Of a stretch of 64,000 nucleotides of DNA, positions 14,276-22,649 are shown piece by piece. Origin of the DNA: Gemella sp. GL1 (GTDB lineage: Bacteria; Bacillota; Bacilli; Staphylococcales; Gemellaceae); contig NZ_JACBYB010000007.1 of NCBI RefSeq assembly GCF_013415365.1, forward strand, positions 124,001 through 188,000, read 5' to 3'. The notes beneath the pieces are model-generated. The model was not told the origin of the DNA and did no database searches. It saw only the letters and a list, made by a program, of their open reading frames with translations. A program made the translations under genes and the position numbers. Positions within the stretch are counted from its first letter, which is position 1; each line of letters starts with the position of its first letter.

Positions 14276-14671
14276 TTAAGCTTCTTTATTCAATTTTTTC
14301 TCTATTTCTTGATCAAATTTCTCTTTATCTAATTTTATTTTTTCTAAAAATTCTACTTTTTCTTTTTCCAAGTTCTCTAGAGCCTTGTTTCTATTTTCCA
14401 TTTGTATTTTTTTATTGTCTTCTTTATATTTTTTTTCTATATTTTCCTGTATCTCTTTTCTATGATTATCATCTCTCTCCTCTAGAGCCTCATTTATTTT
14501 TCTATCATAATATGTATTAATATTTTTAATGCTTTGAATTTTATTCATATAAATGTTAGAAATCGAAAATATTACCGTGATTACCAGCAAAAGCATACTT
14601 AATGAAATAACCAAGGCACTCCCTTTATTATTGCTGTTTCTCTTTATTATCTTTTGAATTTTCTTTTTCAA
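14276..14671 (-). CDS. comGG: ComGG-like minor pseudopilin with charged tail
   Basis: 131 residues and last gene of the comG operon. Residues 17-45 form the hydrophobic pseudopilin-like helix (GSALVISLSMLLLVITVIFSI). From about 58 to the end the protein is almost wholly Glu/Lys/Arg coiled coil, unlike typical ComGG. It overlaps comGF by 44 nt. The role, from family and position, is a minor component of the DNA-uptake pseudopilus. The prophage lies immediately beyond its stop codon but leaves the gene whole. Confidence 0.7.
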   Translation of the reverse strand: MKKKIQKIIKRNSNNKGSALVISLSMLLLVITVIFSISNIYMNKIQSIKNINTYYDRKINEALEERDDNHRKEIQENIEKKYKEDNKKIQMENRNKALENLEKEKVEFLEKIKLDKEKFDQEIEKKLNKEA

Positions 14672-15326
14672 GAATAAGACCTCTTTCTATTTCTAATAAG
14701 TTTTCCAGTTCTTTTGTTCTAATTTCTTTATACTTTTTATATTCTTCTAATAGTTTATTTCTTTCTTCCTCATAAGTTTTTAGAATCTTCTCATCTTCCA
14801 ATCGAATTTTTTCACTTTCTTCTTTTTCTTTTAATAATAATTCTTCTTTTTCTTCATCTAGTTTTATTTGATCTTTCAAAAAAAGTTTTATAGTTCTGGT
14901 TTTTCCCCCTCTGTCAACTATCCTTATAATCAAATTTTCTTCTTTTTTCTCCAAATTATAAGATTGAATATTATCCAAAAGTAAAGAGTAACCTGATGCA
15001 AAATTTTCTCCTGGATTTCTAGTTTGCTTAAATATTTTTCTGGAATTAAAGACTACTTTATGTTCCCTGTTTTCCTTATCATTTTGAAATATAATATTAT
15101 TCTTCGTAGCCGTAACTTTTCTAGAATCTTCATATAATTGAAAAATTTTCTTATGCATCATAGCATATTCATAATCTGTATAGTTTAAAAATTTTTGAGA
15201 AGTTAAACTTGTCATAGTTACAATAGATGCAAGTAATAAGATAAATATTGATAAAAGTAACAAAGATACAATAATTTCTACAAGAGTAAAACCTTTATTA
15301 TTTTGAATAAATAATTTCTTTTCCAC
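14628..15326 (-). CDS. comGF: ComGF-like minor pseudopilin with long coiled-coil extension
   Basis: 232 residues, against roughly 140-150 in known ComGF. The prepilin motif GFTLVEIIVSLLLLSIF starts at residue 12. A ComGF-like globular part runs to about 160 (ASGYSLLLDNIQSYNLEKKE). An added ~70-residue Glu/Lys coiled coil follows (DEEKEELLLKEKEESEK onward). It overlaps comGE by 29 nt and comGG by 44 nt. The extension is the unusual part and mirrors the tail of ComGG, so the two may pair. Confidence 0.75.
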   Translation of the reverse strand: MEKKLFIQNNKGFTLVEIIVSLLLLSIFILLLASIVTMTSLTSQKFLNYTDYEYAMMHKKIFQLYEDSRKVTATKNNIIFQNDKENREHKVVFNSRKIFKQTRNPGENFASGYSLLLDNIQSYNLEKKEENLIIRIVDRGGKTRTIKLFLKDQIKLDEEKEELLLKEKEESEKIRLEDEKILKTYEEERNKLLEEYKKYKEIRTKELENLLEIERGLILEKENSKDNKEKQQ

Positions 15327-15594
15327 TGTTTATATCCCTTATCCTTGCTCTATTATTCATAATACTAATATCATAACCATCTCTTACGAAATTAATGTCC
15401 TTCTTGTTAGCTAGAATTTCTTCATAAAGAATAGTTCTCATTTTAATTTCATCTTCTGCCTTCTTCATATATTTATATTCATTTACTAAATTAGGAAGTA
15501 ACAAGCCAACTATCAAACTTGCTATAAATATAGCTACTAATAATTCTATCAAACTAAAACCATCATTATTTTTAAGTTTCTTCAAGTCTAACAT
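15298..15594 (-). CDS. comGE: ComGE-like minor pseudopilin
   Basis: 98 residues with prepilin cleavage/helix motif GFSLIELLVAIFIASLIVG from residue 12. The short periplasmic-side domain has no other motif. Order in the operon and size identify it as ComGE. It overlaps comGD by 23 nt and comGF by 29 nt, so translation is coupled through the operon. Confidence 0.75.
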   Translation of the reverse strand: MLDLKKLKNNDGFSLIELLVAIFIASLIVGLLLPNLVNEYKYMKKAEDEIKMRTILYEEILANKKDINFVRDGYDISIMNNRARIRDINSGKEIIYSK

Positions 15595-16012
15595 AACCTG
15601 TCTCCAAATTAACTACTATTTTATAAGAAGAATTTTTAAATTTTACTAATACAGTATTAGCAATATTAACATTCCCATTTCTATACCTAAATTGTAAGGC
15701 TTTTTCCCCTGTTCCTGATTTTCCACTCTGACCTATCTTTTTTACTTTACGACTAGAGTCATAGTAAATTTGATATTCATTAGCGTTTTCAAAAAAATAA
15801 ATATAATTAGTATCATTAGAAGCCAAACTTTTACTTTGAATCAAGTAAATATCAGATACTATCTCATTAACAGCTATCCTCTCTTTATATCTTTCATAAG
15901 AGCGGATAGGATTGAAAGAAATTACTAAAACTAAAATTGAAACTATAAATAAAACTGAGATAATTTCTATTAATGTAAATCCTAAATTAGCCTTGCAGTT
16001 GTGCTTTTCCAC
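15572..16012 (-). CDS. comGD: ComGD-like pseudopilin
   Basis: 146 residues with prepilin motif GFTLIEIISVLFIVSILVL at about 11-29. The C-terminal region ends in a beta-rich ComGD-like segment (YKIVVNLETGYVRLEE). It forms part of the competence pseudopilus after processing by the ComC peptidase. It overlaps comGC by 26 nt. Confidence 0.8.
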   Translation of the reverse strand: MEKHNCKANLGFTLIEIISVLFIVSILVLVISFNPIRSYERYKERIAVNEIVSDIYLIQSKSLASNDTNYIYFFENANEYQIYYDSSRKVKKIGQSGKSGTGEKALQFRYRNGNVNIANTVLVKFKNSSYKIVVNLETGYVRLEET

Positions 16013-16331
16013 CTAAAATCACAACCTTTTTTCCATTAGGCGCTGTCGATGCCTTTTCTACATCTCCTTCTAAGTATCCCCTAGAAACTAGTTTATCAAA
16101 TGTCACATTTGAATCTCCTTCATTTAGTTCATAGGCTGTTATTTGTGACTGGACTGTCTTAACATATGCTTCTGAAGATTTATCTTTGGCTGAGTCTAAA
16201 TTTTTGCTAATATTAGGTACAATTAAGACCAGCAATATAGCTATAATAAAAATTACAATAAGCATTTCAATAAGGGTAAACCCCTTATTATCTTTTAATT
16301 TATTTCTTAATTTTAATAAATTTTTTAACAT
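15987..16331 (-). CDS. comGC: ComGC major competence pseudopilin
   Basis: 114 residues. The prepilin site is KGFTLIEMLIVIFIIAILLV from about residue 16, with the glutamate at +5. The C-terminal part (QSQITAYELNEGDSNVTFDKL, GYLEGD) is typical of ComGC. It is the main subunit of the pseudopilus that pulls DNA to the cell surface, and follows comGB by 10 nt. Confidence 0.9.
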   Translation of the reverse strand: MLKNLLKLRNKLKDNKGFTLIEMLIVIFIIAILLVLIVPNISKNLDSAKDKSSEAYVKTVQSQITAYELNEGDSNVTFDKLVSRGYLEGDVEKASTAPNGKKVVILGGKAQLQG

Positions 16332-16341
16332 AATATTTCTC

Positions 16342-17412
16342 CTATCTTAAAGCTGTCGTCATATTAAATACCGGTAATAAGATTACCAAGTAAAGTGCTA
16401 AAATAATTAGGGCTAGTAATAAAAATAAAATGGGTTGTAATCTTTTTAATCTAGAATCAATTAATTTCAAAAATGAATTTAACATAATCTCAGAAAAAAG
16501 TTTCAATTCTTTATCAAGCATAGAATTTTTTCTACCATGTGATATAAACTTTGGCATAGATTGATCAAAATAAGGTAATTTTTCTATAATATTTTCAAAG
16601 ACTTGCCCCTTTACAAGTCCTTCTTCTATATCTTTAGAAAATACCAAGAAAAAATAATTATAATTTTTATTAATCATTTCATCTAAGCATGTCTTTATAG
16701 AAAAACCACTAGATAAAAATAAACTAAGTTCTAAAGAGTATTGATACGAAGCAAAATACCTAAAATACCTATTTAAAAAGGGCATTCTTGTTATATATTT
16801 TAAAAATAAATCTTGTTTATATTTGTAGGTATATGTCAAATATAGAGCGATTAAAGAAACCATAAGTATGATTCCTATTAATATGTATGGTAAATATTCA
16901 AGTAAAGTCATTAAAATTATTACTTCTGTATCCATTTGAATATTTGATGATTCATAAATAGATTTAAATTGAGGAATTAGTAAAATATTAAATAGCATAA
17001 TCAAGGAGATAAGACTTAAAGTCAAAAGAAAGGGATACCTTATTGTTTGAATAATCTTTTCTTTTTGCTCTTTTTGTATCTTCAAATACTTCTCTATTTC
17101 TAAAAGCATAGTTTCTATCTTTCCATAGTATTCCGCAAATTCCATCTTACTTACAACAGAAGCAGAATAGCCTAATCTCTCCAAAATGTGAGATAATTTT
17201 TTTCCCATAGATAAATCTTTTTTTACTAACTCTACTAATTTCTTACTAGCATTATATTGAATAAATAAAAATTCAATAGAGTCTTCTAATGTATAACCGT
17301 GATTTATTAATTCATAGAGCCTGCTTATAAATTGAATTTTATCATCATTTGAAAGTAGTTTTCTAATATCCCCATTTCTCTTTTTCTTCTTTTTCGATTT
17401 TGCCATCATCAC
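16342..17412 (-). CDS. comGB: ComGB, polytopic membrane protein of the competence pilus
   Basis: 356 residues, the length of GspF/PilC-type platform proteins. There are three membrane segments, near 127-150 (FLLTLSLISLIMLFNILLIP), 172-195 and 330-352. It anchors ComGA and drives pilin insertion. The N-terminus is very basic (KSKKKKKRNGD). It overlaps comGA by 50 nt, unusually long but in another frame. Confidence 0.9.
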   Translation of the reverse strand: MMMAKSKKKKKRNGDIRKLLSNDDKIQFISRLYELINHGYTLEDSIEFLFIQYNASKKLVELVKKDLSMGKKLSHILERLGYSASVVSKMEFAEYYGKIETMLLEIEKYLKIQKEQKEKIIQTIRYPFLLTLSLISLIMLFNILLIPQFKSIYESSNIQMDTEVIILMTLLEYLPYILIGIILMVSLIALYLTYTYKYKQDLFLKYITRMPFLNRYFRYFASYQYSLELSLFLSSGFSIKTCLDEMINKNYNYFFLVFSKDIEEGLVKGQVFENIIEKLPYFDQSMPKFISHGRKNSMLDKELKLFSEIMLNSFLKLIDSRLKRLQPILFLLLALIILALYLVILLPVFNMTTALR

Positions 17413-18352
17413 ACGCCCTTTGAAACTTATTTCTTAATTTTTCAAACTTAATATCTTTAGTATTTATATAGGCTGAAATTGCATCTTTATCCAAAAATTC
17501 AGTAATTAACTCCCTCCTGTCTCCAACTTTTACTAAACGTTGAGATATCAAAGCAAGTAAAGTTTGTTTTAAATCTTCTTGACTAATACCTAAATCCTTA
17601 AGTCTGTTTATTATTCCTATACCATCTTCTGCATGAATAGTCGTTAAGACAAGATGACCAGAATAGGCTGATGTAATTACATACTTAGCCGTATCCTTAT
17701 CCCTAATTTCTCCTACCATTATAACATCTGGATCACATCTAAGAATTGATTTCAATGCATTATCATAAGTAATACCTGCCTTCTCATTGACTTGCATTTG
17801 TATAAATTCATCAAAATTTTTCTCAACTGGATCTTCAATAGAAATAAGTTGCTTATTGGATCTAGTTAATTCTAAAGCCAACTTATACATAGATGTTGAT
17901 TTACCAGAACCAGTTGGCCCAGAAAAAATTATCAAACCATTAGTATATTTACTTAGAAGTGATATTTTTTTCCTATCCTCTTCAAAAATACTAAATTCAA
18001 CATCAGCAAGTTCATCCGTAAAAATTCTGATTACACAACCTTCATATAATTCATTAAGTGGTAGAGTAGAGATTCTTAAATAGTATTTTTTATCTTTGTA
18101 AGTATATTCAAATCTCCCAGATTGTGGCCTCTTATTCATGGAGATATCTATATTAGCGTTGAATTTTAATAATGAAATTAAAGCCTCTATTTCAGTATTA
18201 GATAATTGAAGATTATCTTCTAAATTTCCTAATATTCTAAACCTAATTTTAGAATTATTCTTGCTATTAGGATATATGTGTATATCGCTAGCTCCTTGAT
18301 TAATTGCATCTTGCAAAAGGTTTATCATTACAGTTTTTATATCTATATCCAT
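17363..18352 (-). CDS. comGA: ComGA, competence secretion ATPase
   Basis: About 329 residues. Walker A is GPTGSGKST (146-154 counting from the upstream TTG). GEIRDKDTA marks the Walker B region, and HIYP and TTIHAEDG are further GspE-family elements. It powers assembly of the competence pseudopilus. The N-terminal zinc-ribbon half of larger GspE proteins is absent, as in other ComGA. The ATG at 18352 lies only 3 nt after AGGAG, an unusually short spacing, and that sequence directly follows a terminator-like hairpin. Confidence 0.92.
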   Translation of the reverse strand: MDIDIKTVMINLLQDAINQGASDIHIYPNSKNNSKIRFRILGNLEDNLQLSNTEIEALISLLKFNANIDISMNKRPQSGRFEYTYKDKKYYLRISTLPLNELYEGCVIRIFTDELADVEFSIFEEDRKKISLLSKYTNGLIIFSGPTGSGKSTSMYKLALELTRSNKQLISIEDPVEKNFDEFIQMQVNEKAGITYDNALKSILRCDPDVIMVGEIRDKDTAKYVITSAYSGHLVLTTIHAEDGIGIINRLKDLGISQEDLKQTLLALISQRLVKVGDRRELITEFLDKDAISAYINTKDIKFEKLRNKFQRACDDGKIEKEEKEKWGY

Positions 18353-18360
18353 CAACTCCT

Positions 18361-18391
18361 AAAAAATAGAGTTGGAAAGACCAACTCTATT
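18361..18391 (-). terminator. Terminator-like hairpin directly before comGA
   Basis: An 11-bp perfect stem (AATAGAGTTGG/CCAACTCTATT, 18365-18391) is followed on the minus strand by six T and then AGGAG of comGA. It has the form of an intrinsic terminator and could attenuate the comG operon or end a leader RNA. Confidence 0.65.
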
Positions 18392-18459
18392 GAAATTTAT
18401 TTTATTGAGTAGCCTTTAGTAAAATTCTATTATTAAATAATATTTTATAAAAATTACTC

Positions 18460-18480
18460 TAGGCTAAATTTTTTAGCCTA
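18460..18480 (-). other. Leader hairpin of the comG transcript
   Basis: TAGGCTAAA/TTTAGCCTA form a perfect 9-bp stem with a TTT loop. A TATAAT lies about 45 nt further upstream on the minus strand (18523-18528). The comG leader would therefore be about 160 nt with two hairpins and no ORF that I can support. Confidence 0.45.
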
Positions 18481-18545
18481 CAAGTTTATAAGCATAAAAA
18501 CCTTTTCAATACACCTATATTATAACCTAAAAAAAGTAAAAAATA

Positions 18546-18596
18546 AATAAGTTTCTAACAACTTTTTTATGAAAGTTGTCGAAACTTATTTTATAC
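18546..18596 (-). terminator. Terminator of tcdA
   Basis: A long imperfect inverted repeat, AATAAGTTTC...GAAACTTATT enclosing ACAACTTT/AAAGTTGT, followed on the minus strand by a T-rich tract. Confidence 0.8.
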
Positions 18597-19364
18597 TTAA
18601 TTATTTTTTTCTATAGTTCTCAATTCAACTGTTTTTAATAATTCTCTATATACATAAGAAGCGGCAATTAAACCTGCAGTTGATGGTGCAAATGCATTTG
18701 ATGATGGTGGTAGTTGAGCTTTTCTAATATCAGAATTTTGATTACCAATTTTTTCTATATATTCTTCTCTTGGTACTAATGGGCTTTCTGTTGAAAATAC
18801 TACTGGAATTTTACCTTTTGACTTTAATTTTTTAAAGTGTAATCTAATCACTTTAGCTAAAGGACAAATTTTTGTTTTTGAAATGTCTGCAATTTGAAAT
18901 TTAGTAGGATCAATCTTATTAGCTGCTCCCATTACAGAAATAAATTTAATCTTATTTCTTAAGCAATAGTCGATTAAATGTATTTTATACTTGATTGTAT
19001 CACAAGCATCAATAACAAAATCAAGCTTTTTCTCGTAAAATTTCTCAAACGTTTCTTCTGTATAAAAATCGTGGATCGCAATAACTTCTGCTTCCGGATT
19101 AATATCTAGAATTCTTTTTCTCATCTCATCTACTTTACTAAGTCCTACAGTTTTTGTTGTAGCATGGATTTGACGATTAACATTGGTAATATCAATGCTA
19201 TCCTTATCCATAATTACAAATGAACCAACTCCAGATCTGGCAAGAGCTTCTACTGCAAAAGTACCAACTCCCCCCATTCCTAAAACCCCTACTCTGGAAT
19301 TTTTTAATATATTAAGTCCTTCTTGACCAATGACTAATTCATTTCTTGAAAATTGATGTAACAT
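18597..19364 (-). CDS. tcdA: tRNA threonylcarbamoyladenosine dehydratase (TcdA/YrvM)
   Basis: 255 residues of the E1-like superfamily. The nucleotide-binding GMGGVGTFAVEAL starts near residue 29, with the DxDxID-like MDKDSIDITNVNRQ after it, and an ATP-cyclisation domain follows. It cyclises t6A to ct6A at position 37 of ANN-decoding tRNAs. In Bacillus the orthologue yrvM adjoins the 6S RNA gene, and the same pairing appears here. Single-gene transcript with its own terminator. Confidence 0.9.
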   Translation of the reverse strand: MLHQFSRNELVIGQEGLNILKNSRVGVLGMGGVGTFAVEALARSGVGSFVIMDKDSIDITNVNRQIHATTKTVGLSKVDEMRKRILDINPEAEVIAIHDFYTEETFEKFYEKKLDFVIDACDTIKYKIHLIDYCLRNKIKFISVMGAANKIDPTKFQIADISKTKICPLAKVIRLHFKKLKSKGKIPVVFSTESPLVPREEYIEKIGNQNSDIRKAQLPPSSNAFAPSTAGLIAASYVYRELLKTVELRTIEKNN

Positions 19365-19437
19365 CTTTATTTCTCCTCATTAAATAAACATAAAAATATT
19401 ATACTATACTTTTAAAAATTTTTCTTTAAATTTAAAT

Positions 19438-19646
19438 AAAAAAACCTAGCATATAGCTAGGTAAACCGAAGTATCGTAGGTACTCACAAAAATTGGTCCT
19501 GATATGATCAGGTGGGTATGATAGTTCTGTTTTCTAAAATCCTAACAATAGTGGTTAGGCACGCTATACTAGCAGATAATTCTCATTCCCTATTCAAAAG
19601 TGTTAGGCCCGAATAAACATGAGCCATACATATACTTAAGTTCTTA
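19438..19646 (-). ncRNA. ssrS: 6S RNA (putative)
   Basis: A leftward transcription unit with no ORF. The promoter is TTGTTT, 17 nt, then an extended -10 TGCTAAAAT (-10 at 19654-19659). The end is a CCTAGC/GCTAGG hairpin (19445-19461) with a T-tract. The ~200-nt product matches the length of 6S RNA, and its 5' and 3' parts can pair in short blocks around a large open centre. It lies directly upstream of tcdA (yrvM), the position of bsrA in Bacillus. I assign it by synteny, size and promoter strength, not by covariance search. Confidence 0.65.
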
Positions 19647-19753
19647 TATTTATATTTTAGCACAGAAATTTTTAATAAACAAGGGCTTTTCACATTTTCA
19701 AAAATAAACATTATTTAGTATAATTAATCTAAGAAATATAAAGAGGTATATTT

Positions 19754-21013
19754 ATGAGAGTAGAATTAATATCTGTAGGAACAGAAATTTTAATAGGAGA
19801 TATCCTAAATACAAACGTACACTATCTATCAAAAGAGTTAGCAAATCTTGGAATAAACGTCTTTAGACACACTAGTGTTGGTGACAATAGAGAAAGGTTT
19901 TTAAAAGTTTTGAGTAATGCCTTTAAAGATGCCGACACTGTTATAGTAACCGGTGGTTTAGGACCTACAGATGATGATATCACAAAAGAATGTGTTGCAA
20001 AATTTTTTAAAAGAAAACAATATCTTGATAAATACTACTGGAATAAAATTCAAAACTATCTGCTTAATCATTCATCAAATAAAACTATAACGAAAAACGA
20101 CGAAAAAACAGCCTCGATTCCAGAGGGAGCCATAACTTTTGAAAATTTTTGGGGTACTGCTCCTGCAATAGCAATAGAAGACTATAATAGAAAAATAATA
20201 TTATTACCCGGCCCTCCTCATGAAATGAAAAATATTTTTAATCATCATATAAGAGACTACCTAGCCTCATTTTCTAATCAAAAATTTCTTTCAAAATACA
20301 TAAGATTTTTTGGCATTGGAGAATCTTTGCTTGAAGATAGAATTAAAGACTTAATGATCCAACAGACAAATCCTAGTCTTGCTTTATATGCTAAATACGG
20401 TGAAGTCTTACTTAGAATTACTGCCTCCGCCTCTTCTGCTGAAGAATGTGAAAAATTAATTGATAATAAAATAAAAGAGGTTTATGAGCTAGTTGGAGAA
20501 TATATATATTTAGTCGCTGGAGAAGAAGCATCTGAATCTCAAAGTGAAATGAATAAAGTTTTAGCTAAACTTTTAATAGACAATAATATCTCTATTTCTA
20601 CAGCTGAATCCATTACTGGGGGGCTTATTGTCTCTACTTTAATTGAAAACGAAGGAATCTCTTCTGTATTAAAAGAATCTTATATTAGCTACTCTGATCA
20701 AAGTAAAATAGATCTACTGGGAGTTAATATAGCAAGTTTGAAAAACTATACAGCTGTTTCTAAAGAAGTTGCTGAAGAAATGCTAGATGGTTTAATTTTA
20801 AAAACCAATGTAGAGTCAGCCCTTATTACAACAGGTTATGCCAATCATGAAAAAAAATATTTATCTGGCCTAGTTTATATTGGAGCCTACTATAAAGGAG
20901 AAAAAATCATAAAAAAATTTCATTACTCTGGAAATAGAAATAAAATTAGATATAGAGCTAGTCAAGAAGCAATGAATGTATTAAGAAAATTAATATTAAG
21001 TAAGATTTCCTAA
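19754..21013 (+). CDS. cinA: CinA family nicotinamide-nucleotide amidase / competence-damage protein
   Basis: 419 residues. The N-terminal MoCF-like domain (1-~170) opens RVELISVGTEILIGDILNTN and contains VTGGLGPTDDD. The C-terminal CinA domain (~265-415) contains STAESITGGLI. Family role: ADP-ribose pyrophosphatase and NMN deamidase in pyridine nucleotide salvage, and induced with competence in streptococci. It is monocistronic and converges on trpS. Confidence 0.93.
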   Translation: MRVELISVGTEILIGDILNTNVHYLSKELANLGINVFRHTSVGDNRERFLKVLSNAFKDADTVIVTGGLGPTDDDITKECVAKFFKRKQYLDKYYWNKIQNYLLNHSSNKTITKNDEKTASIPEGAITFENFWGTAPAIAIEDYNRKIILLPGPPHEMKNIFNHHIRDYLASFSNQKFLSKYIRFFGIGESLLEDRIKDLMIQQTNPSLALYAKYGEVLLRITASASSAEECEKLIDNKIKEVYELVGEYIYLVAGEEASESQSEMNKVLAKLLIDNNISISTAESITGGLIVSTLIENEGISSVLKESYISYSDQSKIDLLGVNIASLKNYTAVSKEVAEEMLDGLILKTNVESALITTGYANHEKKYLSGLVYIGAYYKGEKIIKKFHYSGNRNKIRYRASQEAMNVLRKLILSKIS

Positions 21014-21096
21014 TATCTGATTCATTGCACTCCTCATCCTATTTTTCTAGATTCTAAAATACATACTAAAATACTAATTTCTCATCGTTTTTTATA

Positions 21097-21134
21097 TAAA
21101 AAAATAAGCACAGCTGTCTAGCTGTGCTTATTTT
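21097..21134. terminator. Bidirectional terminator between cinA and trpS
   Basis: AAGCACAGCT/AGCTGTGCTT (10-bp perfect stem, loop GTCT) with A-tract on one side and T-tract on the other. Confidence 0.85.
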
Positions 21135-21145
21135 ATGACTTTATT

Positions 21146-22165
21146 CTATTTTTTAAAGTAGTTAATCCCCATGGCTTCTTTTACTTCTGCTAAGGTCTTA
21201 GCCGCAACTTTCTCTGCTTTTTTAGAACCCTCTTCTAGCATTTTATAGATTGCTTCTTTATCCTTAGCTAATTCTTCACGTCGCTCACGAATTGGTCTTA
21301 ACATATCTTGCATTATATCATTAAGTCTACGTTTTAACTTAACATCACCTAAACCACCACGACGGTAATGCTCTTTAAGTGACTCTACTTCTTCCTTATT
21401 AGGATCAAAGATGTCTAAATAAGTAAATACAACATTTCCCTCTACTTGACCTGGGTCTTCTATTCTTATATGATTAGGATCAGTGTACATCTTCATGATT
21501 TTATCTTGAATTTCTTTTGGCGAGTCAGATAAGTATATACCATTGTTTAAAGATTTACTCATCTTACCATTTCCATCAATTCCTACAAGGCGTCCTTGCT
21601 TTTTAGGAGGTAAAACAATTTCTGGTTCTACTAAAACTTCTTTATTATAAATTCTATTAAAATCTCTTACTATCTCACGAGTCTGCTCAATCATAGGTTT
21701 TTGGTCTTCTCCTACCGGTACATGAGTAGCACCAAAAGCGGTAATATCAGCCGCTTGACTTATTGGATATGTAAAAAATCCTGTCGGTATAGATTCTCCA
21801 AAGTTTTTACTTTTTAATTCTTGTTTTACCGTTGGATTACGCTGTAGTCTAGATACGGATACCAAATTCATGTAATACATCATTAATTCTGGTAATTGTG
21901 GTATTTGTGACTGCAAGAAGATTGTTGTTTTATTTGGATCAATACCAATTGCCAAATAGTCTAATGCAACCTCTGTTACTGATTCAATGATTTTTTGTGG
22001 ATTATCTGCATTATCAGTAAGTGCTTGTTGGTCCGCAATCATAATAAACATTTCTGTATCTTCCTCTTCTTGCAGCTTTAATCTGTTTTCAAGTGATCCT
22101 ACATAATGTCCCAGGTGTAATTTTCCTGTCGGCCTATCTCCAGTTAAAATTATTTTTTTACTCAT
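21146..22165 (-). CDS. trpS: Tryptophanyl-tRNA synthetase
   Basis: 339 residues, the usual bacterial length. Class I signatures are present: HLGHYVGS near residues 17-24 (HIGH-type) and GKMSKSLNNG (KMSKS) near 200. It charges tRNA-Trp. There is no T-box upstream: the 90-base gap to the rhodanese gene shows only a short AT-rich leader. Confidence 0.97.
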   Translation of the reverse strand: MSKKIILTGDRPTGKLHLGHYVGSLENRLKLQEEEDTEMFIMIADQQALTDNADNPQKIIESVTEVALDYLAIGIDPNKTTIFLQSQIPQLPELMMYYMNLVSVSRLQRNPTVKQELKSKNFGESIPTGFFTYPISQAADITAFGATHVPVGEDQKPMIEQTREIVRDFNRIYNKEVLVEPEIVLPPKKQGRLVGIDGNGKMSKSLNNGIYLSDSPKEIQDKIMKMYTDPNHIRIEDPGQVEGNVVFTYLDIFDPNKEEVESLKEHYRRGGLGDVKLKRRLNDIMQDMLRPIRERREELAKDKEAIYKMLEEGSKKAEKVAAKTLAEVKEAMGINYFKK

Positions 22166-22255
22166 TTTATTAACTCCCTAAACTCAATAATACTAGCATT
22201 ATATCCTACTTCCTACAACTTATGAAAGTAAATAAAAATTTAGTAACACACTAGA

Positions 22256-22561
22256 TTAATCTTCTATTTTTTCTCCTTGCCAATCTGTCATTCCTCCAAG
22301 TACATTAACCACTATATAACCTTTTTTAATTAATATTTCAGCAGCTTCTTTACTACGACTACCTTGTTGACAAATTATATAATGAACAGAATCAATATCA
22401 CCCTTATAAGTAGCTATATCTTCCAAAGGAATATTTATTGACTCCTCTATATGCCCTTCATTATACTTTTCATGTGTTCTGACATCAATTAAAATTATGT
22501 CCTCTTTTTCTAATAATTCTTGCAAAGCTATGGCTGTTATGTTTTTATAAGTGTCTTCCAT
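22256..22561 (-). CDS. Single-domain rhodanese-like sulfurtransferase
   Basis: 101 residues. It has the rhodanese fold signatures IDVRTHEKYNEGHIEESINIP and an active-site cysteine C64 in ICQQGSRS. It may carry persulfide sulfur for thiolation or detoxification. It lies downstream of metNI but separated from it by a terminator. CxxGxR here is CQQGSR, consistent with an active enzyme. Confidence 0.9.
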   Translation of the reverse strand: MEDTYKNITAIALQELLEKEDIILIDVRTHEKYNEGHIEESINIPLEDIATYKGDIDSVHYIICQQGSRSKEAAEILIKKGYIVVNVLGGMTDWQGEKIED

Positions 22562-22610
22562 TAGCTCTTCCTCCGTGTATTTATATTGAAAATTATAACA
22601 TACTTTATGT

Positions 22611-22640
22611 AAAAATAAAAGAGTAGCTTTCAGCTACTCT
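22611..22640 (-). terminator. Terminator of metNI
   Basis: AGAGTAGC/GCTACTCT (8-bp stem) followed on the minus strand by TTTTATTTTT. Confidence 0.85.
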
Positions 22641-22649
22641 GCTTATATA

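Noticed and set aside
17787-18083. 98-residue plus-strand ORF inside comGA
   Set aside because: Shadow of a well-supported ATPase gene on the other strand.
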